Below are positions 24,811 to 36,809 of a DNA stretch of 64,000 nt, piece by piece. Made by a program: the position numbers and the translations under genes. The DNA comes from Isoetes taiwanensis (taxonomy: Eukaryota; Streptophyta; Lycopodiopsida; Isoetales; Isoetaceae). The stretch lies in NCBI GenBank assembly GCA_021234155.1, contig JAJEKV010000046.1, positions 5,775,012 to 5,839,011 on the forward strand. The letters run 5' to 3'. The notes below the pieces were generated by a model that made no database searches, was not told the origin of the DNA, and saw only the letters and a list, made by a program, of their open reading frames with translations. Within the stretch, counting starts at the first letter, position 1. Each line of letters begins with the position of its first letter.

Positions 24811-25380
24811 CCGAATGAAAGAGCACACATTAAAACCATATACAACCATATATGAATGAGCACTATAGCCATATAACCATTAGAAACTATATAACCATTA
24901 GAAACCATTGAAATCTTGGCTAACATTAACCATTAAGAAGCATAAAAACATTATAACCTTATAACCATTAAAAACATTAAAACTTTTAACACTAACATTT
25001 AACATTAAAACATTTAACATTAACCATTAAAAGGCATTAAAACATTATAACCATTAAAACATTGGCTTCCCCTCCATGATCAGTGGCCGACGCGGGTTCT
25101 TCGTCGTGACATCCGACATGGCCACGCCAAGAATCCAGTCACGGATGGCATGCCACACATCGTGACTCTAGGAGTGTCATAAATGCCACTTTTTCGAGGT
25201 TCGAGGGTGCAGCCGAGAAATAATCGCACCCTCTATCTCTTCTCCCCACGACCCTATTCCTTCCATTCCTCTTTGTCTTCCCCACGTTCGACTCGGGCAG
25301 CCCGCTGTTCCCCTTGTTCGCCCTTGGCGCCGATCGACTCCCGCATTCCCCGGCAATCTTATGATCAGAAGGCGTGGTCG
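24811..25380. promoter_or_regulatory. divergent intergenic region of the composite element
   Basis: This region separates the leftward DUF7869-type gene from the rightward gene. 24840-25075 is an AT-rich array of AACCATTA/AAACATT-type words. 25080-25380 is GC-richer and probably includes the 5' leader of the rightward gene. A shared bidirectional promoter is an inference from the head-to-head layout. Confidence 0.4.
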
Positions 25381-26105
25381 ATGGATCGCCACGCATCCAA
25401 ATGGCGGCAGGTTTTGGCTCAATTTGAGTTAGCCCGGTGAGAAAGTACTTCCTAAGAAGAAAGTGAGAAACCTTTTTTCTCGTAAGTTTTATATTCTTAT
25501 ACTTTGCTTGTTTATTGTTTTTTGCAATTCCTTTACTACTTGTGCTTTGCTCCTATTATTTTTTTAGAGCCTCTTTATACACCTGGTACATTTTCCAGCC
25601 CGACAAATCCTTACTCTCGCTTTAAACGCTTTAGCAAAATGGAATCGAACTTCTGCGGCTTCCTCCTCATCCAACAAATCTCCCGTGTATTTTTTTTCTT
25701 AATATTTTCTCATTTGTCACATTGTTTCAAAGCCGCTTCAATCGCTTTCCTTTTTGATTTGCTTCGCTTGTGCTTTCTTGTGTTTAGTTGTTGTTTACTT
25801 GAATATCTTGTACAAGCATCGGTGTTCTTAGATGCTAACAAGAGTGGCAAGCACCGACTTAGGAATCCCGAGAGATAGGAAGAAAAGTATTGCATAACAA
25901 GAAGAGAACCGCCTATGATTCATAAAAAAGAACATAACTATGCATGAAATTGCTTTTACGTAAAACTTAAAATAGGAATTACCATACTGATTGAAAATTT
26001 CACTCACAAAGATATCCTCCTTTGCGGAGAGGTGCAGATAAACCCTTTCTTGATCGGCGAGTCGAAATCCCTCGACTTGCCAACAATCAAGAAAGTACAG
26101 GCCTT

Positions 26106-27045
26106 ATTCTCGACTCGCGAGTCGAGAATGTCTCAACTCGCGAGGCGAGAACAGGGAATGTACACTCTGGATTGTTGGCTGGTTGAGGGATTCCCGACTC
26201 GCCAGTCGAGAATAAGGCCATTCTTGCATTCTCGACTCGCGAGTTGAGAATGTCATACCTAGCCAATGCCTCTAACCCGCCGACAACACCCGCCATCTCT
26301 CACACACACGATTACGCTCTAGTGCATTCTACGCCCGCAGAGGCGGTCTTAGCCACTCTCCTTCAAACAATCTTGCTCGGATATTACGAAGGGAAGTGGC
26401 TTTGACTGCTCTTGCAGGCCTGGCCGCAGCCACCAATTCTTAGCCGACCAATTCTCCGCGGTATGGTCGCAGGGCCTCTACCCGTCGGTAGACCGTCTCC
26501 TTCAACCATCTTCGGCCGAATATTGCGAAGGGATGGGCTCGGACCGGGTGGAGGCGCCATTAACTCTAACCACAGGGAAACCACAGAGCTTGTTGTCTGC
26601 ATTCTCAGCTCGCGAGTCAAGAATGCCTTAACCAGCCAGCACTCCATGTGTACTATCTGGAGTTCTCGATGGCTAAGGCATTCTCGACTTGCGAGTCGAG
26701 AATGCAGATAGGAAGCCAAACTTGCATTCTCGACTGCATAGTCGAGTATCCCTTAGCCCCCGATTCTCCTCGTATGGTCGCGCGGCCTCCACCCAGTCGA
26801 GCCACTCTCCTTCGAACCATCTTCGTGAATATTGCGAAAGGGAGGGGCTCGACTGGTGGAGGCCTCTACAACTAACCATAGGGAAACCACTGAAGCATGC
26901 CGTCAGCTCGCTGAAGTCGGAATGCCTTAAACCAGCCAAAGACTACATGTGTACTATCCGGGTTCTCGATGAGCTGGTATTTCTAATTTGCGAGTCGAGA
27001 ATGCATGAAGTTAACACTTGCATTCTCGACTCGCAAGTCGAGAAT
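26106..27045. repeat. private palindrome family, left cluster
   Basis: 26106-26129 is a perfect 24-bp palindrome (half-site ATTCTCGACTCG). Variants with 0-4 changes occur at about 26129, 26190, 26228, 26601, 26680, 26725, 26980 (half) and 27022. Further copies at 29.58-30.24 kb and 38.29-39.88 kb lie in the same 18.7 kb element. I saw none elsewhere in the window. Confidence 0.85.
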
Positions 27046-27345
27046 CCCTTAGCCCGCTCCCACATAGCAATCCCCGGCCCCCCGCATTCTCCAGTGCCCA
27101 GTGACAGTCCGAGCCACTCTCCTTCAAACTATATTGCTCGAATATTGCGGGGAAGTGGCCCCGACCGCTGCTCAAGTAGCCTTTGGGTCTTAGCACGCCT
27201 CTACAACTAAGCACTTTGTATTCTCCCTCTTTTAGTCCCAAGTGCCTCTAGCACCGTGCGAGCCCTCTCCTTCAACCATCTTCCTCGAATATTGCGAAGA
27301 GGAGTGGTTCACTGGTGGAGGCTTCTCCGACTAACCACGAGGATG
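26352..27345. repeat. about 150-310-bp higher-order repeat, 5 copies
   Basis: A unit with CTCTCCTTCAAACCATCTT, then GAATATTGCGAAGGGA, GGGCTCG and CTAACCACAGGGAAACCAC-like parts recurs near 26356, 26487, 26817, 27117 and 27267. It is interleaved with the palindromes above. This is non-coding, array-like amplification inside the rightward gene's first intron. Confidence 0.65.
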
Positions 27346-27554
27346 CATTTGAACCGCATCTCCGTGGCCTTAGACCTAGCCCGATCTATATACAACATTC
27401 AAAAAACATTCCAAGAAAAAAACACCTAAAAACGGAACTGTTCACGTTTACCCCGGATCCATTGTTTTAGTCGCGTCGAGCATCTCTCAACCCGTGGAGT
27501 AATTCATCTCTCGGCTGAAAAATGCTCGACAAGGAAACATTAAATCCGTCGAGC

Positions 27555-28004
27555 TTATGAGCAGTCCCATGATCTAACACGGGCGACATGTTCTACAATA
27601 CAAAAATAACCGGCATCTCTGAAACTCACCTCTTCACGCGGTAATTCCTTGGGCCATTGTATGACGTGGATCTTGCAAACCTCACCGAGTCTTTGCTTCT
27701 TCGTCGGTCTCATCAAGAGTGCATTCGCATCTAACACTTGTATCAATGCGATTCTCGTGTATCCCCGTTCCATGGCTGCGGTGTAGCATTCCCATAATCC
27801 GCGGCGCTCCTCTCCGCTTGCTACCTTAGCTCCGTGCTCATCGATAAAATCAACTACTTGCAATAAGGCGGTTAGAAAAATACACGAGGCAAAGGTGAGG
27901 AGCTTACCGTCATTAAGCCATTCGAAGTCGCCACGGTCGATGCTGCCTCCCAACTCTAAATTAAAGCCAATGCCAGCAGTTGAAGATAAGCTACTGCGGC
28001 TCAC
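27555..28004 (-). other. antisense ORF, unassigned
   Basis: A 149-codon ORF (MSRSSLSSTAGIGFNLELGG and onward). It lies antisense to coding-like plus-strand sequence at 27960-28077. No convincing family match comes to mind. It may be a captured fragment or chance. Confidence 0.2.
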
Positions 28005-29580
28005 TAAATCCCCGGATGTGATTCAATTTCGAAATGGTGTTTGGGCGCCTAAAGCCGACCGTCTTCGTACCCTTTAGCCCACTTTCTTTCTTAAATGATT
28101 GTATGTCCTTAAATTCAAATTTAGAGAACACCGGACCTTTTTTAATGCGGTCCTAAAACCTCCAACGGAGGAGGAGGCTTAATTCTGAAGGGTTCGGCGG
28201 GGAAGAAGATCTTGGGGGCATCTGGTTACATGACGACTCCGTCCAAGAAGCGAGGCCCGGCGGAAGCTGGTTCTAGCGGCAGCAAGAGGAAAAACAGCTC
28301 CTGTGAGCTCGAGGTTTTTCTTTGCTTTCGAATACCTTTACCGATCCATCCTTTGGAAGTGCATTCATTCACCGCGGACTCACTAGTGATCACCGGGCCG
28401 AACTCCGCTTCTTAATCATCGAGGGATTGAGACAGAGCTTCTTGACACACCAGCCATTCTTGGTGGTATGTCGAGGTATCAACAAGTGGGAAGGAGAAAG
28501 ATCTGTTTCTCCACCAAAGGGATAAGAAGAGCTCCGGAGACAAGTACAAGAAGGTCGGCATTGTGCTCTCCGTCTCGCGCCCGGTTCGAAGCATCTAACA
28601 ATGTATGTGGAAGACCCCGAGGAAGAGTAAGTTCTACCACACGAAGAAATTATCGGTTTCAAATTATTCTCACTCTTCAATGAGCAAGGCGAAGGGCACC
28701 ACAAAAGGCCGGCGCTTTTAAACCGTCGAGAACCTTGGGTGGAAGGATGCGAAAAGGATGAAGGAGGCCGAACCCTAACATCCGGGGAGCTAGGAATGGA
28801 GATTTCGAGTCGAGGGAAAACTGTTCAACACGGGGAGCTTACTTCCGGTGTCTTTGAAGACTCTACAAAGACGGCGGTTACAAAGGAAGTTGTGGTTCAT
28901 AAAGAAAAATCTCCCACGAGGACCTCGATCTGAGATGACATCACACGAGAGAAATCGGATGATGAAGCGGGGGCGAAGATATGGTCGACTCCCATTAATG
29001 GATCCGTGATGAGCGGTCGGGATTTCACGAGAGGGGCACAAAAATGGAGCGGTGGCTCGGTATTATCCATTGGGAATATCACACAAAATTTCTTCTTTGA
29101 CATCGAGCGCTGAAAGGTTTGCAGGAGAAGCCGTCTTGTTCAACCACGGAATTTAATCCGGCACACATGCCGGAGATTCTCAACGATGGTGCGACATCCC
29201 GCTGCGAGATCCAATGCTGCGGATGTCATACCTTTTCGGCCAGTCGGCCGGTCGTTGTTCACCGGAAGTCCGAGGAAGACCCGAAGGGAAAAAGCGTCCG
29301 GTTACCGGTAGTAGGCGGTCCGCGATTCGGTGAGGGCAGCGCAAGTATTGCGAGACGGAGAAGGAGATGCCGCAAAGGATCAAGGAAAGATATGCCAAAG
29401 CGAGAGTCGCGAGTTCTTTCGGCGGAGACGCCCGAATCGAAAGCCGGCGGCGTTAGCCTTGCCGAGAACACAATAGCGAAAGTGCCGCCTACATAAGGTA
29501 AATAACTCTTCGATTCGTGATTTCCCAGGCTTCGCGAAGTGAAAGCCCTAGCATCCTATCATTTCCAGTTTTCCATCGGC

Positions 29581-30238
29581 TTTCTCGACTTCAGCGAAGT
29601 CGAGAAAGCCAATTCTGAAAAAATCAAAGGATGCGGAGCTTTCTCGACTTCAGCGAGTCGAAAAACCCATTGAAGTAAAAGGAAATTAAACATTAAAGGG
29701 ACTTTCGACCGCGAAGTCGAAAAACCGGCGGTAAAGAACATTGAGATTAATGGTCGACGAAAGCATCGAAGCCTTCCCATCCTTTCTTCCGGCCTCTTTG
29801 GGCAATGTCGCTAGTTTCTATTCTAAGTTGCATCGTTCAAGAGGCGGCAAGAAAGGATTTGGGAATGAGCCCGATTTTTGATCGCCTTCACTCTCGCACC
29901 ATGTTCTCTCCTCTCCGGGGTATTCTCGACCAAGTGAAATGAAAGTCCCTTGAATCTTCTCCTTGTGCTCCTCTCACTTTCTTTCGACTTCATGAAGTCG
30001 AGAAACCCAAGGCAAAAGAGAACATTGAGATTAATGGTTGGAGAGCAAAAGCATCAAGCTTTCCCAATCTTTCTTTCCCGCCTCTTGAGGGCAATGTCGC
30101 TTAGTTTATATCCTAAGTTGCATCGTTCGAAGAGGCGTGAAAGCAAAGATTTGGGAATGCACGATGCTTTCGCTCTGGCCTTGACTCTCCTATGTTTTCT
30201 CCTCTCCTTGTGGGTGTTCTCGACTCGCGAGTCGAGAA
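29581..30238. repeat. private palindrome family, middle cluster
   Basis: 29581-29607 has perfect 12-bp arms TTTCTCGACTTC/GAAGTCGAGAAA with a 3-base loop. Further copies are at about 29640, 29702, 29980 and 30217 (TTCTCGACTCGCGAGTCGAG). They are embedded in a duplicated segment: GAGATTAATGGTYG, AAAGCATC, CCTCTTTGGGCAATGTCGC appears near 29740 and again near 30030. Confidence 0.8.
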
Positions 30239-31569
30239 ACCCCCTACATCCTCCTATTTAGTGTTTACTTCCATCCTCTAACATTGGGACATTTACTGAA
30301 TGCAGCCCGTATTCTGACCAGATCATACACGCTCGGCAACAGTGGAAAGCATTGGGTTATCCTCAGCGTCCTAAAGGAAACAGAGCTCCCTCGGATAAGT
30401 GGAAGACCTTTGAGTCACTCTGCAGATATGTTCTTGCTGGAAGGCCAGGAAGATGGTGAGGGGGACACAAGGCCCCCAAAATTGAATCAGTATGATTTTA
30501 TTTTAGTGATTTGTTGGTGAAAATCAAATCCATAAATCAATACATGTTAGTGGGTTCAAAAGTTTACAAACCATATCTAGTTATCTAGTATGGTTCATCA
30601 ATATGTTTTTCTAAGGTAATAAATCAACATTGTTTCATAACATCATTTTGTGACATGGTATTAGAGCATGAAAATTTTAAGTGGTTTATTAATATGTTTT
30701 TCTAAGATAATAAATCAACATTGTTTCATAACATCGTTTTGTGACATGGTATTAGAGCATGAAAATTTTAAGTGGTCTCTATAACAACTTAAACTATATG
30801 ATATGTACTAATGTTTAATATGTCAAGTTTAATGGTCTGGTATTTGATCACATGTATTATCCTCGGTATATATTTACATGGTAATTTTGAGTACATAATG
30901 ATCATGATGCTTTATAGTGATTAATCACTATTACATATCGTGGTAAATATATCATGTTTGTATATGCTAATGTGACTTTTTTACCATATTCTTTTTGCAT
31001 GGTACTAAAACACAATTATTTCAATTGGCTTTTCTATAGATATTAGCATAGCATGCTCAACTACCTAGATTAAATATTGTGGTAAGTTTTGTTGTTTAAA
31101 ATTAGTAAATCACCAATTTATCTTGATTAAATATTGTGGTAAATTTTGTTGTTTAAAATTCCTAAATCACCAATGCTTTAAATTCGTAAATCACCAATGC
31201 TTTATAAGAAACGTGTTCTATAATGATTGAGATGGAAAATCGTTACTCCATAGGCCAAAAAATGATAATCATGTATAAAACAATGCATTATAACCACATT
31301 AAAACCATAAACGGATATTTAGCAACGTTGCAATAATGATTTGAGATGGAAAATAGCCACCCCATAGGCCAAAAATGATAATCATGTATAAGATTCTCAC
31401 TCGAGTACACCCATGTACAAATTTCAGCAAATTCTGGTTTAGGTTACTATGTCTTTTGTAGCAAGAGGAATTGGGAGTGTAGGGACTTGAACCCAACCAT
31501 TTCCACAACTCACAAGCAGAAATTAAATTAATATTAAAATATCCAGACAAATATAAACGTATCAAATCT

Positions 31570-32590
31570 AACCTACATGTAATACGTTGAAGGCAAATTG
31601 TAGACCGCAAACTCTGAAATTATGTAGCAAACATCAATTACAAAAAGATAGCAGTCTTTACCTTTTGCATTTGCATTGTCTTCTGGTATATTGTTGGGCA
31701 TCAATACGTCCCACTGCACAACAGAATAAAGCAGAAAAGGCATGCATAAGGTAATATAAACTGTGAAGAAACAACAGTGAATCGCTGAATCTATAATAAG
31801 CATTCTTAAAAGTACATACCTCAAGAATCGTCAAGGTTCCAGAAATTTTGGCGTCTGGGTTTTAAATACTAGAACCATCAACAACATACATGAAACTAGT
31901 AGAAAGTAAATTAAGAAACTGTAAAGAATCGGATTAATCAGGATTTTCTTTTAGCAGTAGATTCATTCTGAGTTGGTAAGCAATAGAACATTTAAAGCAA
32001 CATACCTTCTTCAAACATATTACAGAGTCGTGATGTACTCAATCCTGTTGTAAACAACATTATATCAGTTCTCTTTGCTTTCCCAGAACTTAGACTATTT
32101 GGCTGACTACCTGAAATGAGGTGCAGATGTTTGTTGAAAAGCATCAAAATAGCAGATCATTGCCAGTGATCTGTAACGCATATCATGAAATATTTTGTTG
32201 CAATAGTATTATGCATCTATCGAAGAACCATCATGAATCCTCTAAAATGACACTTTGCATTCAGAATAGACATGATCTCACAGAAGAAATAGAAGTCTTC
32301 ACCTGAATATAGGTAGATAATTGTACAGAACTGAATTGCAGCACCGCACTGCAAAAAATCCCTCACGAATGTGCTATCAGGCTTTAAAAAGGTCACAGCT
32401 ACAGATCCGGATTGCCGGAGCCTTGCTTTACATGCAAATCTAGCTCCGATGGCATGAATCCCTTCAGATGCCGCCATAACCGCTTCTTCAACCCCTAACC
32501 TTAGTCCTTTCCGATATCCGTCTTGCATTAGGTCTACTGCAACCTGAGTAATTCTAAATCGCCAAGATCTGCCGCTGCAAAGCCTCACTC
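31570..32590 (-). pseudogene. captured host-gene fragment with intact splice sites
   Basis: The minus strand reads like a plant gene 5' end: an AACCCTA-rich leader (about 32680), then an ORF starting MRLCSGRSWRFRITQVAVDL with VEEAVMAASEGIHAIGARF. After introns, short exons follow: one ending ISGTLTILE|GTATGT (about 31820-31862) and WDVLMPNNIPEDNANAK between GTTGTGCAG| and |GTAAAG (about 31663-31714). I do not recognise the protein. Exon-plus-intron capture inside a transposon fits transduplication by a CACTA element. Confidence 0.45.
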
Positions 32591-33892
32591 GAAACCCTAT
32601 TAGCCTAAATGTTCCACCGCAATAGAAGAAGAGAAAATGAGAGGCCAGACGTGACGGCCGAAACCCTATTTAGGGTTCATTTTTTTCATTTTTCATTAAT
32701 TGACCATTTTAAAAAATAAAATACACAATAAATACACAAAATCCGCCGTTTATTTGCAATGCATGCTTCACACAGCCTGCCTTGAGCACACTTTGGTTCT
32801 TCATAAAGCACATTGCCAACAAATCAGAACCGAAAATATACAGTTTGATTCTTCACAAAGCACATTGTCAACAACAAACCCCGAAGCAACAGCGGAATTT
32901 GAAGGTAGGCTTGGCAAAAATAAACTCCGAGGAGCACAACAGAATAGAGTACGGATTGCCCTGTTCAAGAAAGGCCTGGCAATTTGAAGAGGATCTTCTT
33001 AAACATGGTCTTCTGTGTCCAGGTTGCAGACCAAGAGGCGGATGCATGAATCGCAGGCCCTGAGTGACGCGACCAAAAGAAAGAACCCTACTTTCTAAAA
33101 TCTAAATATATCAAACCATTACCCACAAAGCCTTAAATATTAAAACCCTTTTCCAAACCTTAAAAAAGTTGTGAAATCGTCTACAACAAGCAATAAACCT
33201 TATTACAACCCAACCATTACAGATACCTATGCAACTTCTATGAGAGAGGAGGCATTGCCATCACATTGGGAAGATATTAATTGTTGGCAAGGCAAGATGG
33301 CCGTGAATGTCTACATTTCAAAATGGTCATTGTTGTGTTGATGCATTTGAAGTTGGCATGCACTCTTCCTTGTTGTGGACAAAGCATACTAATAGTAATT
33401 CTTGTTTACAAAATGGTTGAACATTGGAACGCTAAATCATGGTGTGTCATGTGGAGCTCAAATATGAAGTTGGCTCTAAATATAATTTAAAATATTATTG
33501 GATTTTTGAATCTAAACATTGTGGTCCGCTTACGATCCTTGGGCTGACAAAAACCTCCATGCAACTATTTAGACTATACAATCCTTCATATTCTTGATCA
33601 TGAAAACTATTTATTATTTCTCTTTACTATAAAATGGCGATGTGAGATCAGTGTCTTTGGTCAAGAACTTTCCTATGCAATATAACATATTAGCATGTGC
33701 CCTTCAAGTTTTATAATAATAATAATAAAAAAAATGTTCTTGCAACCTCTTTCTAGATTGAACATTATTGCAAAGAATGACATGATAATCACTCCAATGA
33801 CAATGCCTTTAGCAGGTGCACTATGACGTGGAAGCCAGGCTACGACGGTGGAAGCACATGAAGAACTTCTTAACGCCTGCCCTTTACATAGG

Positions 33893-33992
33893 AAAATGTT
33901 CCCCCGAGGAACGTTATGTAGGGTTCGGGCCGACTTGCCCTAACGGGCTCGCGGGGCCCTTACGCCACCTAATGTTCCCTAGGGGAACATTA
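33893..33992. repeat. inverted-repeat pair with AATGTTCC palindromes
   Basis: AATGTTCCCTAGGGGAACATT (about 33971-33991) is an almost perfect palindrome. A diverged copy AATGTTCCCCCGAGGAACGT lies at about 33895. GC-rich sequence lies between. This could be a small foldback insertion at the edge of the satellite array. Confidence 0.5.
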
Positions 33993-34052
33993 TCCCTAAC
34001 ATAAATACTTGGCATTAGATTTGCTTTTTGCATCCATTAGATGCATCCATTA

Positions 34053-35660
34053 GGTGCCAACCCCCAAATTCCCCCCTTTCTCGACGTAGCAGGGAACACG
34101 ACAACTTTGGAACCAGTGCCTGGGGAGGGTGTTTTCTTCCTTCCGCTTGGGTTCTCTCTTCAAGGTCTCGAGGGAACCCTGCACGCAAGTTCTCGAGCAC
34201 TTTGGAGGCAGGCAAGGTGCCAAAATCTAAACCCTATGGATTCAATAGGGTTTAAGCATCGAGGCACCAAAACAACTCCATTTGTCAATCCGGCCATTAA
34301 AATGGTCGATCGTGTCCCATGAAACATCCTCAAAAAGAAAAAATGCACATCCACTACACGAAGGTGCCAACCCCCAAATTCCTCCCTTTCTTGACGTAGG
34401 GGCAGGGCAGCAAGGAACACGACAACTTTGGAACCAGTGCCTGGGGAGGGTGTTTTCTTCCTTCCGCTTGGGTTCTCTCTTCAAGGCCTCGGAACCCTGC
34501 ACGCAAGTTCTCGAGCACTTTGGAGGCAGGCAAGGCTGCCAAAATCTAAACCCTATGGATTCAATATGATTTAAGCATGGAGGCACCAAAACAACTCGAT
34601 TTGTCAATCCGGCTGTTAAAATGGTCGATCGTGTCCCATGAAACATCCTCAAAAAGAAAAAATGCACATCCACTGCACGAAGGTGCCAACTCCCAAATTC
34701 CCCCCTTTCTTGACGTAGGGGCAGGGCAGCAGGGAACACGACAACTTTGGAACCAGTGCCTGGGGAGGGTGTTTTCTTCCTTCCGCTTGGGTTCCCTCTT
34801 CAAGGCCTCGACGGAACCCTGCACGCAAGTTCTCGAGCACTTTGGAGGCAGGCAATGCTGCCAAAATCTAAACCCTATGGATTCAATAGGGTTTAAGCAT
34901 CGAGGCACCAAAACACCTCCATTTGTTAATCCGATCGTTAAAATGGTCGATCGTGTCCCATAAAACATCCCCAAAAAGAAAAAATGCACATCCACTACAC
35001 GAAGGTGCCAACCCCCGAATTCCCCCCTTTCTCGACATAGGGGCAGGGCAGCAGGGAACACGACAACTTTGGAACAAGTGCCTGGGGAGGGTGTTTTCTT
35101 CCTTCCGCATGGGTTCTCTCTTCAAGGCCTCGAGGGAACCCTACACGCAAGTTCTCGAGCACTTTGGAGGCAGGCAAGGCTGCCAAAATCTAAACCCTAT
35201 GGATTCAATAGGGTTTAAGCATCGAGGCACCAAAACAACTCCATTTGTCAATCCGGCCGTTAAAATGGTCGATCGTGTCCCATGAAACATCCTCAAAAAG
35301 AAAAAATGCACATTCACTGCACGAAGGTGCCAACCCCCAAATTCCCCCCTTTCTCGACGTAGGGGCAGGGCAGCAGGGAACACGACAACTTTGGAACCAG
35401 TGCCTGGGGAAGGTGTTTTCTTCCTTCCGCTTGGGTTCCCTCTTCAAGGCCTCAAGGGAAACCTGCACGTAAGTTCTCGAGCACTTTGGAGGCAGGCTGC
35501 CAAAATCTAAACCCTATGGATTCAATAGAGTTTAAGCATCGAGGCACCAAAACAACTCCATTTGTCAATCCGACCGTTAAAATGGTCGATCGTGTCCCAT
35601 GAAACATCCTCAAAAGGAAAAAATGCACATCCACTGCACGAAGGTGCCAACCCCCAAATT
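34053..35660. repeat. about 320-bp tandem satellite, 5 copies
   Basis: Units start GGTGCCAACCCCCAAATTCC at 34053, 34363, 34682, 35004, 35326 and (partial) 35643, at spacings of 310, 319, 322, 322 and 317 bp. Copies are very similar by eye. Open frames of 60-166 codons occur on both strands of each unit and repeat with it. They are a by-product of the array, not genes. Confidence 0.95.
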
Positions 35661-35717
35661 CTAATCCGATTTGGGTTGCTTGAAGGTATATCTAATCCGA
35701 TTCCAGCTATAAATTTG

Positions 35718-35960
35718 TTATCATGCCCTTGGAAGTTGGAGAAGAATATCAATGTATTTGTTATCATGCCCTTGGAAGTTGGAGAAGAATATCAAGGTAT
35801 AGCTATAAATTTGTTATCATGCCCTTGGAAGTTGGAGAAGAATATCAAGGTATAGCTATAAATTTGTTATCATGCCCTTGGAAGTTGGAGAAGAATATCA
35901 AGGTATAGCTATAAATTTGTTATCATGCCCTTGGAAGTTGGAGAAGAATATCAAGGTATT
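35718..35960. repeat. 53-bp tandem repeat, 5 copies
   Basis: Units start TTATCATGCCCTTGGAAGTT at 35718, 35761, 35814, 35867 and 35920. The first is 43 bp and lacks the GGTATAGCTATAAA part; the rest are 53 bp and nearly identical. Confidence 0.95.
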
Positions 35961-36809
35961 GTGTTACATAGATATTGCATGCCCAAGTGCTACCCAATAA
36001 GTCGATGCACTTTCATAGAAGGACATAAAATAATGGAGTTTAATGGAACACATCATTCTTTTTCTTTTTCGCAATATTTATTGATAAGGTATTTGATTCT
36101 ATGAAGCATTATATACACTTTCTCTATAGTTAGAAGCTTTCATTTTTATGGAGGCCCAAAACATTTGCATTTGGAAAACTACTAGACTAATAATATGATT
36201 AATATAATAATAAACTATTAACAAGCATAGTGACTAACCACATAAAAAAACTTTAGCAATGAAAAACTTAACATGGTTCTCGAACCAATAAGAAAAACTC
36301 GATATTGTCCAAAATTTGCAACAACTACCATGTAAAAGCATCCGAAATTATGATATTAAAAATGTACATAGAAAAACCATTCCATAAACTAATGATGATT
36401 CCCATAAACCATTGTAAAATCTAAATTCATATAATTAAATATAGTACGGACTAGCAATGGTTTTCCATAATCAGTTGATGCTTAAAACACATCTTCTAAA
36501 CTATTGATAATATTAAAAAACTACTCTACGATTGTAGAATTGATATAATTAAACATGACATGAACTAGCAATGATTTTGCTAAATCAATGTACACTTAAA
36601 AACAATCTTACAAACTAATGATGATTTCTAAATACTAGCATAAAATTTGGAATCAGTACAAAAAACATGATATGGACCATTATTGGTTTTGCAAAACTAG
36701 CAATGGCACGTGGTTTTTTTTTATGTTGTAAATTGTTGTATAAAAAAACCACATGCATACTGGTTTTCATGCTAATTTTTTATACAAGTTCATTTTTGGG
36801 GGCCTTGTG

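Larger units (their letters stand above)
25381..30465 (+). pseudogene. rightward element gene, 5' exons (unrecognised)
   Basis: Candidate exon 1 is 25381-25436 (MDRHASKWRQVLAQFELA, then donor CCCG|GTGAGA). Further coding-like blocks are about 27960-28077 (AVEDKLLRLTKSPDVIQFRN and onward), 28212-28310 (Lys/Ser-rich, SKKRGPAEAGSSGSKRKNSS), 28739-29497 (several frames, basic), and about 30294-30465 after a CTGAATGCAG| acceptor (QQWKALGYPQRPKGNRAPSD, then an acidic GQEDGEG). The last block continues in frame at 36810 once the nested transposon is removed. Introns carry the element's palindromes. I recognise no domain in this part. Stops and shifts suggest decay, or exon limits that I cannot place. 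Confidence 0.4.
30466..36809. mobile_element. nested CACTA-like transposon, about 6.3 kb
   Basis: The ends are inverted repeats CACAAGGCCCCCAAAA at 30466 and its complement ending at 36809, with weaker match beyond (TTGAA/ATGAA). The flank GGA is duplicated (30463-30465 and 36810-36812), giving the 3-bp TSD of CACTA-type elements. Removing it joins an acidic coding run, GQEDGEG-EDEEEKKKRTPRKGR, in frame, so it interrupts an exon of the rightward gene. It contains a captured gene fragment (31.5-32.6 kb) and two tandem arrays (34.05-35.96 kb). No transposase is recognised. The element's private palindromes do not occur inside it, so it arrived later. Confidence 0.85.

Noticed and set aside
27555-28004. 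Faint resemblance of the antisense ORF to a glycolipid-transfer-type domain
   Set aside because: Only scattered hydrophobic and acidic residues agree, with no diagnostic motif.
34160-35383. Many overlapping ORFs up to 166 codons on both strands
   Set aside because: They repeat with the 320-bp satellite unit and are a by-product of the array.
34053-35960. CRISPR-like array
   Set aside because: Units are contiguous tandem repeats without unique spacers, in a plant genome.
36667-36809. N-terminal part of the ORF running through 36810
   Set aside because: It crosses the CACTA terminal inverted repeat, so the hydrophobic start belongs to the transposon, not to the gene.
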